64,000 nt of DNA, taken from contig JADWOT020001342.1 in assembly GCA_036345935.2 (NCBI GenBank), forward strand, positions 124,001 through 188,000, given 5' to 3'. This document shows positions 1 through 11,300 of this stretch, piece after piece (the stretch's first letter is position 1; the number at the start of each line of letters is the position of its first letter). Origin of the DNA: Taenia hydatigena. Taxonomy: Eukaryota > Platyhelminthes > Cestoda > Cyclophyllidea > Taeniidae. The notes under the pieces were generated by a model that saw only the letters and a list, made by a program, of their open reading frames with translations, was not told the DNA's origin and did not search any database. Made by a program: the position numbers and the translations under genes.

Positions 1-297
1 GAGGGAGGGGAGAGGAATAGAGAAGAATGAAGGAAACCGGTGGTGGAGAGGTGGTCTATTAAGTTAGCCGAGGATTCGAGGCTCCCACTGGACATGATAA
101 TAATTTAACCTCTTCCTTTCTAGTGCAATTGACTGTCTCTTCCCCTCTGGTACCCCCTTGTTTTAGTTCGTTGCTGGACAGATACGGTGCCACTACAAGC
201 AGCGGAGGAAATGAGGCAATTTTACGGTCCCGACGGGACTCGAACCTGCAGTCTTCTGACCCGAAGTCAGACGCCTTTTCCATTAGGCCACGAGACC
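1..297 (-). repeat. SINE-like retroposon copy 1 (tRNA-Arg head, 5' end at 297, body runs off the window start)
   Basis: Read on the minus strand, this begins with a tRNA-Arg-like head (226-297) and continues into a body that matches the body of a second copy at about 4200-4551. Shared landmarks in the same order are the sequence just 3' of the tRNA, a block equivalent to the minus strand of 181-215, a block near 75-105 (minus-strand equivalent of the region at 4303-4335), and a pyrimidine-rich stretch (plus-strand GA-rich 1-50). A tRNA-related head joined to a shared unrelated body is the usual layout of a tRNA-derived SINE. The copies differ by many substitutions and small indels, so both are old. 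The copy is truncated by the window edge, and I cannot see its 3' tail or target-site duplications. Confidence 0.75.
226..297 (-). tRNA. tRNA-Arg-like sequence, anticodon TCG (SINE head or degenerate tRNA gene)
   Basis: The minus strand folds as a cloverleaf. The 7-bp acceptor stem is GGTCTCG with CGGGACC, the D arm is GCC/GGC with a TAATGG loop, the anticodon stem is TCTGA/TCAGA with loop CTTCGGG (anticodon TCG), and the T loop is TTCGAGT. A-box-like and B-box-like internal promoters are present. The T stem (GCAGG/CCCGT) has an A-C mismatch and a G-T pair, so it looks slightly decayed. There is no run of four T immediately downstream to end polymerase III transcription, and the 3' flank is shared with the copy at 4480-4551. 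I therefore favour the head of a retroposon over a working tRNA gene. Confidence 0.7.
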
Positions 298-3200
298 AAC
301 AGCTGCTGCCTTTCCTTTTAACTCCTTTACTTCCTCACTATGGCCATCCGCTGTGGTCAAGCAGTACACCTCCTTATATCAGTCTATCCTTTACAACCGC
401 AATGCGGTGGTTTCAGCATCTCCGTATGTACGAACAACTTCTACTTTTAATGACGCCATGGTAGTGGTTAAGGCTGCGTTTGCGGTAGACGCCTTGTGAA
501 GCAGGCGCTCTAGCCGACGACGACGAACAAGGGGATGAGTGGTGGTTCACTAAGTGATCCTGACTTTCAGCATTATTAGCCAGACCCCATGTGCCGCTTT
601 CTTCTCTCGGCGAAAGTAGCGATTGTTCGATCCACGACCGCAAGACTCATTAGTCGCGGCCCAGCAAGTAGGCGCTTATGATTAGGGAATATTACACTGG
701 CCTCTGCTCTGCCTGTCCGACGGGCCATATTTGTACCATGGAAGTCTTCTCAATCTGAATACCATGCTGATCCTTAGCCTGTTATTTGCACGGACTTTGT
801 AAGGTTATTACTTACTAACTTGCCCAACCAACCGAATCAGAAGCAAAGGAGATAAGCACATTACTGTCTTTAAAAACGCAAAGGATTTGGCCATTTTCGT
901 TGTCTTTTTTCTGGCACAAAGTGTGCTTTCGACTGCGCTTTCTTCTTGCGCAAATCACGTCCTATCGCTCCCATTTCATCATACTAGACTAGCTAATGAA
1001 GTCTATTTGGTCGACTTATTTCCTTTGCGTTGAAAGTGACTGTAATAACTACTATCTGACAGGACGCGAAAGACCCCAAGGTAACTAGCGAACCCTACCT
1101 ACTGAAGTGTAAAGGACTCACCAGATGGACAACGCAGTCAAAATTGCAACGCGTGCAGCATTTCTTCAGAAGCCTGATGCGATTGATAATGCAGCCCATA
1201 CATTTTTAGTGTAACAACACTTCTTTACGCAAGCAGGCTACGATAGGATCATTTCGCAGTTGCTAGAGACTGATTCGCAAATGCAGCATTTGAAGCTATA
1301 AATTAAAACATGGTCCTTTTTTGACATCATGTGCTAATTAAGAGCCAAGAAAGAGGCCGAAATATATGATATTGTAGAGTTGATCGGACTCAAATGCGGT
1401 TAGGAAGCGTCGATTGGAATCCAACTGCCCCTCCTTATGTCGAAGAGCCTCGAAATCACTTTGCACAGAACTTCATAAAGGTTGTGAGAAAAGTAACTGG
1501 CAGAGACATTTGTGAAGCGTAATTTATATAAATGCGCTAAAATCTAAAAGTGGGAATCGACGCGTGGAAAGAATCCACCTCCATACTCAGTTGGCCGTGT
1601 GAAGATTGACCAGGTTGAAGGCGCTAAGGTAGCTGCACACCTCTGAAGCCATTCCAGGTGGTGCACCAGTGATTTTACGTTGTGAGCCATTTCACGCCAG
1701 CCATCATTGGAGTAAGCCAGCGTGGAGTTGATGTCTGTCGAAGATGCAAAGGCTTAAATAATTGGTACTACAAAGACGTCAACGCATTGCTGCAAAGTCA
1801 CCTGGTCACCATAATCACCTGATTTACCGTTGTCTACCCATTACAAACGCAATGAAATAAAATAGGATCTCAGAAGCCTTTATGCACATAAAAACTCACT
1901 AGAGCAATGGCATCCATACCATTGTCTGTTCACTGCTAATAAGCAATCACATGGTCTGACGCAACCGTTCCTCAAATGGCCGTTGGCAGATAGATTTGTC
2001 GAATGCGCATCGACCAAATCGTCGGAGAGTGGATAAAGTCTTGCCGTGTGAAATAATTGCATGCAGCTACCAAAAGGCAAATCATTCCGATAAGTTTATT
2101 TTGGGGTCGCCTACCATCGGTCGCAAAGTGAGGCAAACTTTAGGTCATGCGATCCAAAACTTGAACACAACTAGAAGTCGACGAGAAGAGGAAAGTTATT
2201 GAGTCTGCGCGGACTAAGTCTGCTATGTCACTATGTTACAAGTCGTTATCGTTTTACGCGCTACCCTCGAAATTCAATCACCCGTTTCCTGTGGCTATAA
2301 TGGTCAGTATATCTTCTCAGATGCGTTAGTTTTGCTAGTAAGAACTAAACGAAGGCAAGGAAGTGTGTACTTCATGGCAAACTATCACACGAACATAGTG
2401 CTGAAGAATTGATCTTCTCATGCAATACAACTACAATAATAGTGTGTGGGCAGAAATCGCATGCTTTCCTGCAAGCATGCTATGCATAGACCACACAGCA
2501 ATAACCACTCGTGTAACTTGAGTGCATGCGTTCGATGAAAGAAGAATGAGTAGACTGGGAAGCGTTGAGACACATGTGCCTTGGAAAAGCACCTACCCGG
2601 GCAGCATGCAGGCCGAAGGAAATAAATGACAAGCAAGCGGTTGATTCAATTGTTCTTAGGTAGTGTCACCAATAACAAGCCCTTGATTTTATCAAAAGTA
2701 TAAAGTAGGTCGACGTTTTCTTGTCTTATGCACATCGGAGTTCACTTCAAAAATACCTTTTATTTTGCGGGGTGCAATGTTCCAGTTTCCTTCCAATCTG
2801 TCCCATCTTATGTCGCTTCATTGTTTTTACCCTCGGGGGCATGCAACAAGGTCCGATCACCACATACATGCGCACGTCTCGGAAGTGGCTACTGTGGCGC
2901 ATCTGCGGGTAAGTCAATTTTACTTGCATTAAGCAATCTTCGTCAGGGTGTGTCATCGACCTGGTTTTTGCACCCTATTTAGAATACTGACCCCACAATG
3001 TAGGGGCGAATTCGCACAAATGCTAGGATTTGATGTACTGAGTATTTTTAGCCGTACGCTATGTAATTCGGACGAGCCATGGATGGGTGGGGGATTCTGT
3101 AATGGGTCATGATTCACTGTCTCAGCTGTCAGTGTAATACGATTGGTTTCTCATTTTTAGCTTTGTCCCTTAGGCCCTCGTATTGAGTGCAATGATCACA

Positions 3201-4199
3201 TGGGCAGCGGAACCAGTGGTCGAGGCTGAGCCCATTCAGACTAGCTTCATCCTCAGTTGCAGATGATGCTCCCTCCACTAATCTAATCGTGGTCACTGAT
3301 CACCTCTCACTTAAAAGGCGCATTCAGGCAAGCATTGCAACAGTGTTACTACTTTCGGAAACTGTTCAGCCCTTAGATGAACATCGAGGTGCGGCCATCA
3401 ATTACAGAATGCATGTAAGACCACAACCAATTAAACGTTAGCAGATCCGTGCAAAGCACAAACAGGAATAATTCGTTTCACCATTCAGCTAAGACTAATG
3501 TCAACGAATAGACACTAAATTTTCAATCACTGCCTTAAATCAGTGAAAAATTAACACATGCGAGCGCTCTGATCAGAATCTGCCAACGTGAATGCGAGAC
3601 ATCAATAAATTAGTTGTGTACAAGATTTGTGGGTGGTGTCACGCCTTCTGCATCATGGAATCCCTGCTAGCAAGCAACCACTGAAAAACAGCCTATTCAT
3701 TAATATCCCTGGATTGTTATGTCTAGGAATGCTTTAGAACCCCAAATGTACAGCCTAGAATTTATTGTCGCTTAAAAGTTCTAAATGTCAGCTTCCTTAT
3801 GAAACTAATTTCTGCAAAAAAACGAAATAGCATTAAACAGTCTGCCCACCCATCCACCTACGCATTCGATCCATCAGTCTGGGTGTAGTGTGAGTGCACG
3901 ATGCTGGAGCGGGTAGCCGCTAAGGAAACAGGACATGGTAAAGCCGAGGCAATGAAGTGGGCAAAACTTAATTGGTTCACAAGTGCTCTGACCCTGGGCT
4001 ACGGAGGCCGCTAAAATTTGTTTCCTACTTCTTTCTTGTCCACTAGTGTAATACGCGGCCCCACTGGTCACACTTCGTCTATCACACATGTCCTTCCATG
4101 TGTCATAACAGCGAAACATGGCATCTGGTCGAAGAGGTTGGCAACAGAAGTGAATGAGATGAGTAGAAGAGTGAGGAGCACAAAAGATGTGAAGTAGTG
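298..4199. other. No supported gene
   Basis: I see no gene or repeat here that I can support. One plus-strand frame at about 2709-2908 is rich in spaced Cys and ends at a good splice-donor match (GGTAAGTC at about 2907). Its upstream acceptor is weak and there is no second copy to test it against, so I do not call it an exon. Confidence 0.4.
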
Positions 4200-4551
4200 G
4201 GAAGGATTCGGTAGTGAGAGAGCGAAGGAGAAATGTGGGTAGAGGATTGGTGGTGATGAGGTAGACCAGTAGGTTGAAACGTCGTCCTAATAACGTGAAT
4301 GTTGTGGATTCTAGCCTCTCACCAGGCATGATGACATGCCACGTCCCACATTTTAGTTCAATTTACAGCTCCTCCCTTCAAGAATCTAAGTAGATGTCAC
4401 ATCCATCCTTCCTGATGCAATCCGTTATTGGACAGGCACGGTGCTACTAAATGCAGCGAGAGAGATAAAGGGAATTTACGGCTCCGGCGGGACTCGAACC
4501 CACAGTCTTCTGATCCGTAGTCAGACGCCCTATCCATTAGGCCACGGAACC
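4200..4551 (-). repeat. SINE-like retroposon copy 2 (tRNA-Arg head, 5' end at 4551)
   Basis: This is the second copy of the element at 1-297, same orientation. Head and body landmarks appear in the same order: tRNA-Arg head, the block at 4420-4470, the block at 4303-4335, and a stretch rich in GA on the plus strand at about 4200-4270. Homology may continue below 4200 but cannot be tested, because copy 1 is cut by the window edge. The minus-strand open frame through 3874-4329 lies in the element body and its downstream flank and shows no protein family I recognise. I treat it as a chance frame. Confidence 0.75.
4480..4551 (-). tRNA. tRNA-Arg-like sequence, anticodon ACG (well-formed cloverleaf)
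   Basis: The minus strand gives a complete cloverleaf. The acceptor stem is GGTTCCG/CGGAGCC with one T-G pair, the D arm is GCC/GGC, the anticodon stem is TCTGA/TCAGA with loop CTACGGA (anticodon ACG, the normal A34 form of eukaryotic tRNA-Arg), and the T stem GTGGG/CCCGC is fully paired around TTCGAGT. It is intact enough to be a real tRNA gene. Against that, its 3' flank is homologous to the flank of the tRNA-like head at 226-297, and no T-run terminator follows directly. It is either a source tRNA gene or a young-looking SINE head. Confidence 0.75.
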
Positions 4552-7500
4552 AACGCCTACATTAATATCTTTAATTTACGTATTTGTAGATACCCTCACT
4601 AGTAGTTCTTTCACTTCATACTCATTGCCTAGACACGTCAGTACTTTTTGACAAAGACACATCAACTGTTTGCTCCTCCTTCTTTCTGTGACTTTTACGA
4701 TACATCATGGAATCGAGGTTTGTGATTGGTGGATAACTGTGACATGACTAAGCTGTCCATCGGATAACAGCGTCGCGGTCCAAACATTTGACCTTCTCAA
4801 AGGGGTGGTATTGGACACAGCTCAGCTGGGCCCTGCTTATCTTCTGATTAAGGACAGATTTTTGGTTGCAGTCACGACAAAATTATGTCAAGGCTCCCTT
4901 TTCAGCATCGTAAGTACAGCTTTCCCTTTATTAAATGGCGCAGTTGGAAGTATTTTAACTTCAGGAGTAAGTCTGTAGCATTGGCAGGTTAAGGACAAAT
5001 CGCTTTCAATGGCAAGATTTTTATCGCTGAAGGAGCGGTAATGACTTCATTTGATTTATCAGAGGATATTGGCATCTTGAAGAGAGCTGTTGTTCACTTG
5101 CATCTTGTCTGTGAAAATCTATGTGGAACACACGCCCTTCCACCAAATGGCGAATAAATCATACATTGAGATGAGAACGCGTGAAGCGAGCATAATACGC
5201 TTTGCAAAACAAGCTTTTCTAGCATCTAATTTAAAAATAATTAGCCTCGCAGCACTAGCGTGTGCTATCATAAAGAGATAGCTGGTCAGGAGCATGATAA
5301 AACGAAATCAAATCTCCAGAACAGAGGCAAAAATTATATAGCTAACCTAATCCAGTGTTTTAAGCATGCAATCTAAGAAATGTAAAAATTAGACGCTAAA
5401 AGCGCAGAAAGCGTTATGCTCATAAAAAGGAAGACGAAGCTGAAGATTGCTAGCAAGATCCTTAAAACGTTCCAAGTCCAGTCAATATTATTTGTAAAAT
5501 TTGAAGAAGCGGTGTGATGAACGTGCCAATGCATTCATGCCAACGAGGCTATTAAGGGCTGGTGAATGCTAATGGGTGAAATTGCTCTACTAAACCACTC
5601 GTAGATGCTAGATAGCAAACGTGGAAAGAAGCACGACCTAACGCCAGAATTTAATAAATTCGGTTGGTATAAGATTGTTAACCATGATGAACGCATGCCG
5701 TTATGAAGCTGCATGTTTGAAATGCTCCGTCCGGCTAGGTGATTATGTTCTCTCGTTGAGTAGACCTCATCAAAACTCGTAAGCTGAAGTCACCTCACAT
5801 TTGTAGTGGTGATGCGAATTTCCCAGTTGTGTAGGCCGCATGAAAGGGGAGCGTCTGAAAAGTCTGCTTTATTGCACCTATTAGACATGAGGCAACCAGT
5901 GATCGTAAATCTCATTGCAGGGTGGTTTCCGTCAGTTTTTGATGTGAGAAAAGCGAACTCTGGTTTTTGCACTGTGTTCAATAAAGTGCAAATAAATTAT
6001 GACTCTATATGATTATTTTATTAGTTCTGGGGATATAAATGCCGAGGATGGGAAGACTAATGCCGGGTCGTTTACACTCGGGTCTGCCGTGTGCACGACA
6101 GGCACAAGCCAGTGAATGTGACCAACTCATTCAAACAAAGCGCGTTTCCGCATTAAATTTTTTTATTTATTCTGGCTATTGCTATCGTTGTATGGTTCTA
6201 TAGTGACCTGGAAAAAAAACATGCAAAATAGTAGAACAAGACTAGCTCGTAAAGCAAAGATGCAGTTGCGAAATCTAACTTGATGTATTGTGCAAGGAGA
6301 GCGACTTGAGATTTATTTTAAATGACACTAAGATGAGAATCCGAACTGGCTGCACACCTAGCAAAATGAACGAAAATCTGGTTTTATGGCACAGGACTTT
6401 TCTGGAACTCAGTTTTCTATTTTAATTTTATGTCACCTTTGGTATGCCAAGTTATTGCCAAATTTTTGCAGGAAACTCTATGTGTAAGCTTTAATTTGAA
6501 TGGATCACACTAAAAGTGCTCCGCAGCGATGGATGATGTGCCTATGAGACGCCCATCGGATAACTAAATATAATGTCTTAAGTCACAATCCACCCTTCAT
6601 CGCTTAATACAGCTTCACTATGAATTCAGAATGCCTAGGCGCAGACATTGATGCGGGTAAATATTCCTGACATTTACGCTGCATCCGTCTGAAGTTTCAT
6701 TCTTAAGGCGAAGTGAAGAATGTGCAGTCAACATTGTGCTTGACACCCAGCCTTTTACGGCTCTTCGGCGTAATGCTGCAACGAATGCTTAGATTCCTGC
6801 TTGACAATAATGAGTGCTGACTGGTAATACCTAGGCCTTTTTCCACTACGTAGGTTTGCCAAAAGATGAATGAATGCAATTAGAGGACCTGGTAAGATCT
6901 AAACCACCCTGCCTGCTTATACCTGCTGCGCCCCTGAATGCTTTAATACCAGAACTGATTTTGTCTGATCTACTTCTATGTCCTAAAGTTACCTCATGAA
7001 ATGGCACCGTTTCAGCTCTTACGCATGCTTGAGGAGCAATTTTACAATACAAGACTGGGATAAGTCGCATTAAATTAACGTTCTATGATGTGAGGATATA
7101 AAATGAAAAGCAGTAGCGTGCTTTAAAGAGTACGACATCCGAGGAGCATGAAAGAATTGACTAGTGTCTGCAAATTCGCGACAGACTTCGAGTTAAGATA
7201 TTTATTTTGTTAGATGATCAAAAGATCCCTAAGTCGACTCGCAGATGTGTCCCCCTTAAATGAGAATCGCTGCCATCGCAACCGCGCTTAGGATAAAGTA
7301 ATTAGCGATTCTGTGGCAGCAAGGCAGACCGGATGAAAGGACTATTCTTAACTTACGCAACAATCATGAAGAATGATCTGTTTAAAATCTCCAAAGCAAA
7401 CTAAAGGGGCAATCTTGCAGGCCTTTCATGCAAAGAGTTTTCGAATTTTGGCAAATAAAGCGTAATAATTAGTTAAAATTAAAGACGTTAACTAGACTTT

Positions 7501-8161
7501 AAATCCCACCAGAGCGACATTAGTTTTGAAACTACAAAATATCCCATTTAAAATGTGCAGCTTCACCACACCAAGAACAGCACATCTACAACAAAATTAG
7601 GCTTTGGCTAGTTAAGGTATCTTTTAATTTGCTGCGGGATTAAAACAATCGTGGGTGAATTAAATAACCCTTCGTAGGCGACAATCATGGACTTGCCAAA
7701 TGTCTAGTTCAGTTGAAAATTAGCGGAGGCTCGTAGATAAAAGAAGGGATACGATCACATCGATAAAGTAAAAATAGCATTCCTAAGTAAATTATTAAAG
7801 TGGAACTTCTTCGCATTGGCTATGCATAAATGCATACCGCAGTGCCTTTATTTTGGGGAAAAATTAGAAGATTGTTTCGAGATGGGACAGTGCTCGACAA
7901 GGGGGATGCCGATCAGGTTTGCCAAGACAGTATAGACTAGGCGCTATTGGTTCTCCTGCTCATTCAAAAGGTAATACAGAACGAATTAGCATATAGCGCT
8001 TTTATTAATTAAAACAATTTCCCACGAGTTTAAGTAAATGCAAATGCTCTTAATTTCTGGGACACAAATCTGAGGTGTCGTAGCAATAAATAACGCCGAA
8101 AGAAAAAAGGAAGGAGAAACAAGAACTCCAAAACAAATGATCTGATTGCAAATGCGAATAA
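4552..8161. other. No supported gene
   Basis: The region is A+T-rich sequence with stops in all frames at short intervals. I found no known domain, no RNA gene and no second copy of any part of it in the window. Confidence 0.4.
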
Positions 8162-8383
8162 GTTGAGATTACGGGGTGTGAAGATGCACCAGATGTTAGG
8201 TTTCTAGCTAAAGACATGGGACGGTCTCTGTTTGGCCTAGTTCCAGCATCCGTGATAGCCTTGACTTTGACCTCGGCCCTACAAACATTGGAGAAAGTTA
8301 GAGCGTTATTAGCCGCCTGTCTAGCTGGCCTTGCTATTGGCCAAGTAGAAGGAAGTAAGATCGTGTTTTGCGTATCCTTCTAG
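8162..8383 (+). CDS. Possible exon: Ala/Leu-rich peptide, unknown family
   Basis: A plus-strand frame is open for 73 residues between stops at 8159 and 8381; the only in-frame ATG is at 8216. It starts with an acidic stretch (CEDAPDVRF), then gives a long aliphatic segment that includes LFGLVPASVIALTLTSAL, LEKVRALLAACLAGLAIG and QVEGSKIV. The second part could form one or two membrane-associated or amphipathic helices. I recognise no family. The frame is short enough to occur by chance in 64 kb. What argues for it is the low share of stop-avoiding purine-only sequence and the sustained hydrophobic and helical composition. No clear acceptor and donor pair frames it, so the boundaries given are simply those of the open frame. 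Confidence 0.25.
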   Translation, partial: VEITGCEDAPDVRFLAKDMGRSLFGLVPASVIALTLTSALQTLEKVRALLAACLAGLAIGQVEGSKIVFCVSF

Positions 8384-11300
8384 AAAGCATAGGAATCAAG
8401 TCAAGATATAACAGGTTTGGAATAACTCACGGAAAACTAGCCATGATTCGCCTGATTAAGACCATCTATCCTAAGCACAATAAGCATGCAAGTTAGCATC
8501 TAATTTAAAAGAAATGCGCAAACAATTCTCGAACTAAAAATCTATTTCCACTTTATTACGTAAAGAATATTGAGGGGGACCTGCGGATGTTGCAATGGAA
8601 AGGTGAGAACAAGCTTGCATAGTTCGCTGACTTAACGACTGACACAAAAGGTCGAGGAAGTCTGCGCTTTTTGACATTTCCGTAGTTGCCACTAACGTCA
8701 AGTGGGTGAAGCATGCATGCACACGACATAAGGAACTGGCGCACCATCGAGTTCAAAACTACTAACCATCCTTTCTAGCTTCCATAGCTACTTCTTTTCG
8801 AATGTTTAGTAAATTAGCAAAGTGGACCACAAGCTTCTTGCATCATCGCTATCGCTGTGGCGAGATTTCATTTCGCGAATTCAGCAGACGTCACTCCCCA
8901 TCCACCTCTCTGCAGTTCGAGTTACACTTTACGGCTCAGCTCTGTCAAAATCACCCTTTGCGTGACGTTCACAACAATTCTTCTGATTCGCCTTCCCTTG
9001 CTGTCAAACGATCTCTACAAGTGAGTGAGTCCTTCAGCGCTCATATGTTCAACTACCGTGAATGCAATGCAAGCTTCTTCTCTCGTGTAACTAACTCCAT
9101 TCTTCTTAAGCATAGTGAAATTGGCTTTCACTTAGGTCCACTAAAATACATACCTTACAGTCCTCCTTAGGCGGACTTAAAATCTAAGCTTACACTTCCA
9201 ACCTTTGCAAGCCTTCAGAGATCACTCACGTATCAGTCGCTTCTCAACATGTGTCTAGGTGTTTAACTTCTAGTCCAGGCCACTATCAGGAACAGCGTAT
9301 TATTAAAATCTATTGCTATCTTCATGTCCATTTTTTAGCATCAAACGTTTTGGATACTTCAATAACAAGGCAGACAAATATTTGAAGGGGAGCACGGAGC
9401 ATCGATGTCATCAATATGTTGAATGCTCCACTTCCTTTAGCTGACTCAAAATTGCCTTTGGTGCCTCTGCTCTTACGACTTCTAGGAACGTGTGTGCATC
9501 ATGCACAGCAGGATGAATTCTAGATGCAGATCAGGGTATGAGTCACTCAAAATGTTTTGTTTTGAGGCGTTGGTCGTCGAGTGGTATTCAAGTCCTCGAT
9601 TCCTATGCGCACAACGAATTTGTTGAGTTATTTTCAACGAGAAATTTGGCGAAGCAGCTCACACGCATACAATCACATAGTAAAAATGCAAAGACATAGG
9701 CAACCTGCATACCTTTTCCCTTTTTCTGTATCCGTGTTACGGGCTACGTAAGATCGGTTCCACAGAGAAAAACCGGTGATCCACAGGGATTGGAATACGA
9801 TGCACTGCCATTGCAAAATTACAGATTATAGAGGTCAAGGAGGCACAATTCAACTGTTTTATCATTAATTCGGCCTCTCACACTTTTACTGGGTTACAAA
9901 TGCTGCAGGAATCGGCTTTTAAAACATGAGAAATCGTGTGATCCCAAGCGCTGAGCATGAAGTAGGCGAAGTTTTGATGGGCTTCGACTTAAGGGACCAT
10001 TCTCAGCTGTTCAGATTTGTGCCCGCCCTTTCATCACCCTTGCATGTATTCATTAGAATGACAGGATTCTGCTTAGAGGCATGAAATCTAAGAGACGGGC
10101 ACAATAGATTACGCTGCCGAGGAAAGAGAGCCATGCAGCTGGCAGAGTGCTGATATGAAGTGGAAATTATGTCCCCCTCACGGACCGCTGGTGCCAACTC
10201 ACCCACCCGATATGCAGGCGGTCCAGCATCTTCAGATTAAGGAACTGAAAAACCTGTGAGTTCCGCGTACAACTGTTATAACTGACGCACACCATTCTAT
10301 GCACAGATATTTTTTGCGATGAAGAATATGAGCGTATTGTATTTCAGTGCTCTAGCAACCACCTTATACGTCTTATGATTGCACAGCGCTAAAACGGCAC
10401 ATTCGCAATCACAAACAATTAGTCAGGCGACCACGTGATTACTGCTGCCAAAATATGACACTTCTAGTGAATCAGCCGTGCTATATTGAACGGTAGCAAG
10501 TGCGAATCACGAAATTTACCAGTTTGATAGCTTTCGTGCATAGAATCATGTTACCATTCCTCCTTGGACTAAGAAGGCTATGGTGAAATGATTACATGAA
10601 TGCTAGCAATTGACGTATAAAGTCAAAAGATACGTTGGATAAGGAAGGATAATTTGTTATAAGGGTCTGCTACTGGGCCTACAATGATTACGCCAGCAGC
10701 TCAGCCTTACACTCTACAGTCGCTACAATCCATGGATTTTCGTCTATTGATTTGACCACTGAAAACCCATCCACCTCCACAGTCCCAGTACTTGCGTGCA
10801 CCATCTCTATCTGCTGATCTGTTTTCAAAGCGAAAGGACACACAAAGCATATTCAGCTGCAACAGATTGGCGCGTCCAAAAGCCTTTAATTTTCTAGGCC
10901 CACAACCAGGCTGTCTCCTCTGGTCAGCTGTAAGCGACTCATTGAGACTCTTCTTGTACACTTCCCTGCGTTGTGGAAAGGACATCAGGCTAGGTGGTCA
11001 GTAAGCCTACGACAACGTAAAATCAAGCCCAACTCAAAGCAATTGGTAAGTAGATGTGGCAGATTTTACTTAGATGGCAGTTACTTCCCTTAGCCTCATC
11101 ATCTGAAATCGGTAGTGAATAGAGCACAGAAAAGTTGCACCTAACACTTGCCAACTCAGGAAAGCCCCCTTCTTCCACCGCGCTTTTAGCAGTACACTAA
11201 CTTGCCGACATCTCCTTGGCAAAACATCAAGACCGGTCTACTAGTCGGATTTGAATCCATGATCAGTCTGCTTCGAACATCTATCTTGGCTATGCTATGG

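Noticed and set aside
3874..4329. 151-residue minus-strand open frame
   Set aside because: It runs through the body and flank of the SINE-like copy 2. The partner element in copy 1 does not keep the same frame, so it is probably incidental.
11247..11262. tRNA B-box-like sequence (GGATTTGAATCC)
   Set aside because: No foldable cloverleaf and no clear A box at the right distance could be drawn on either strand.
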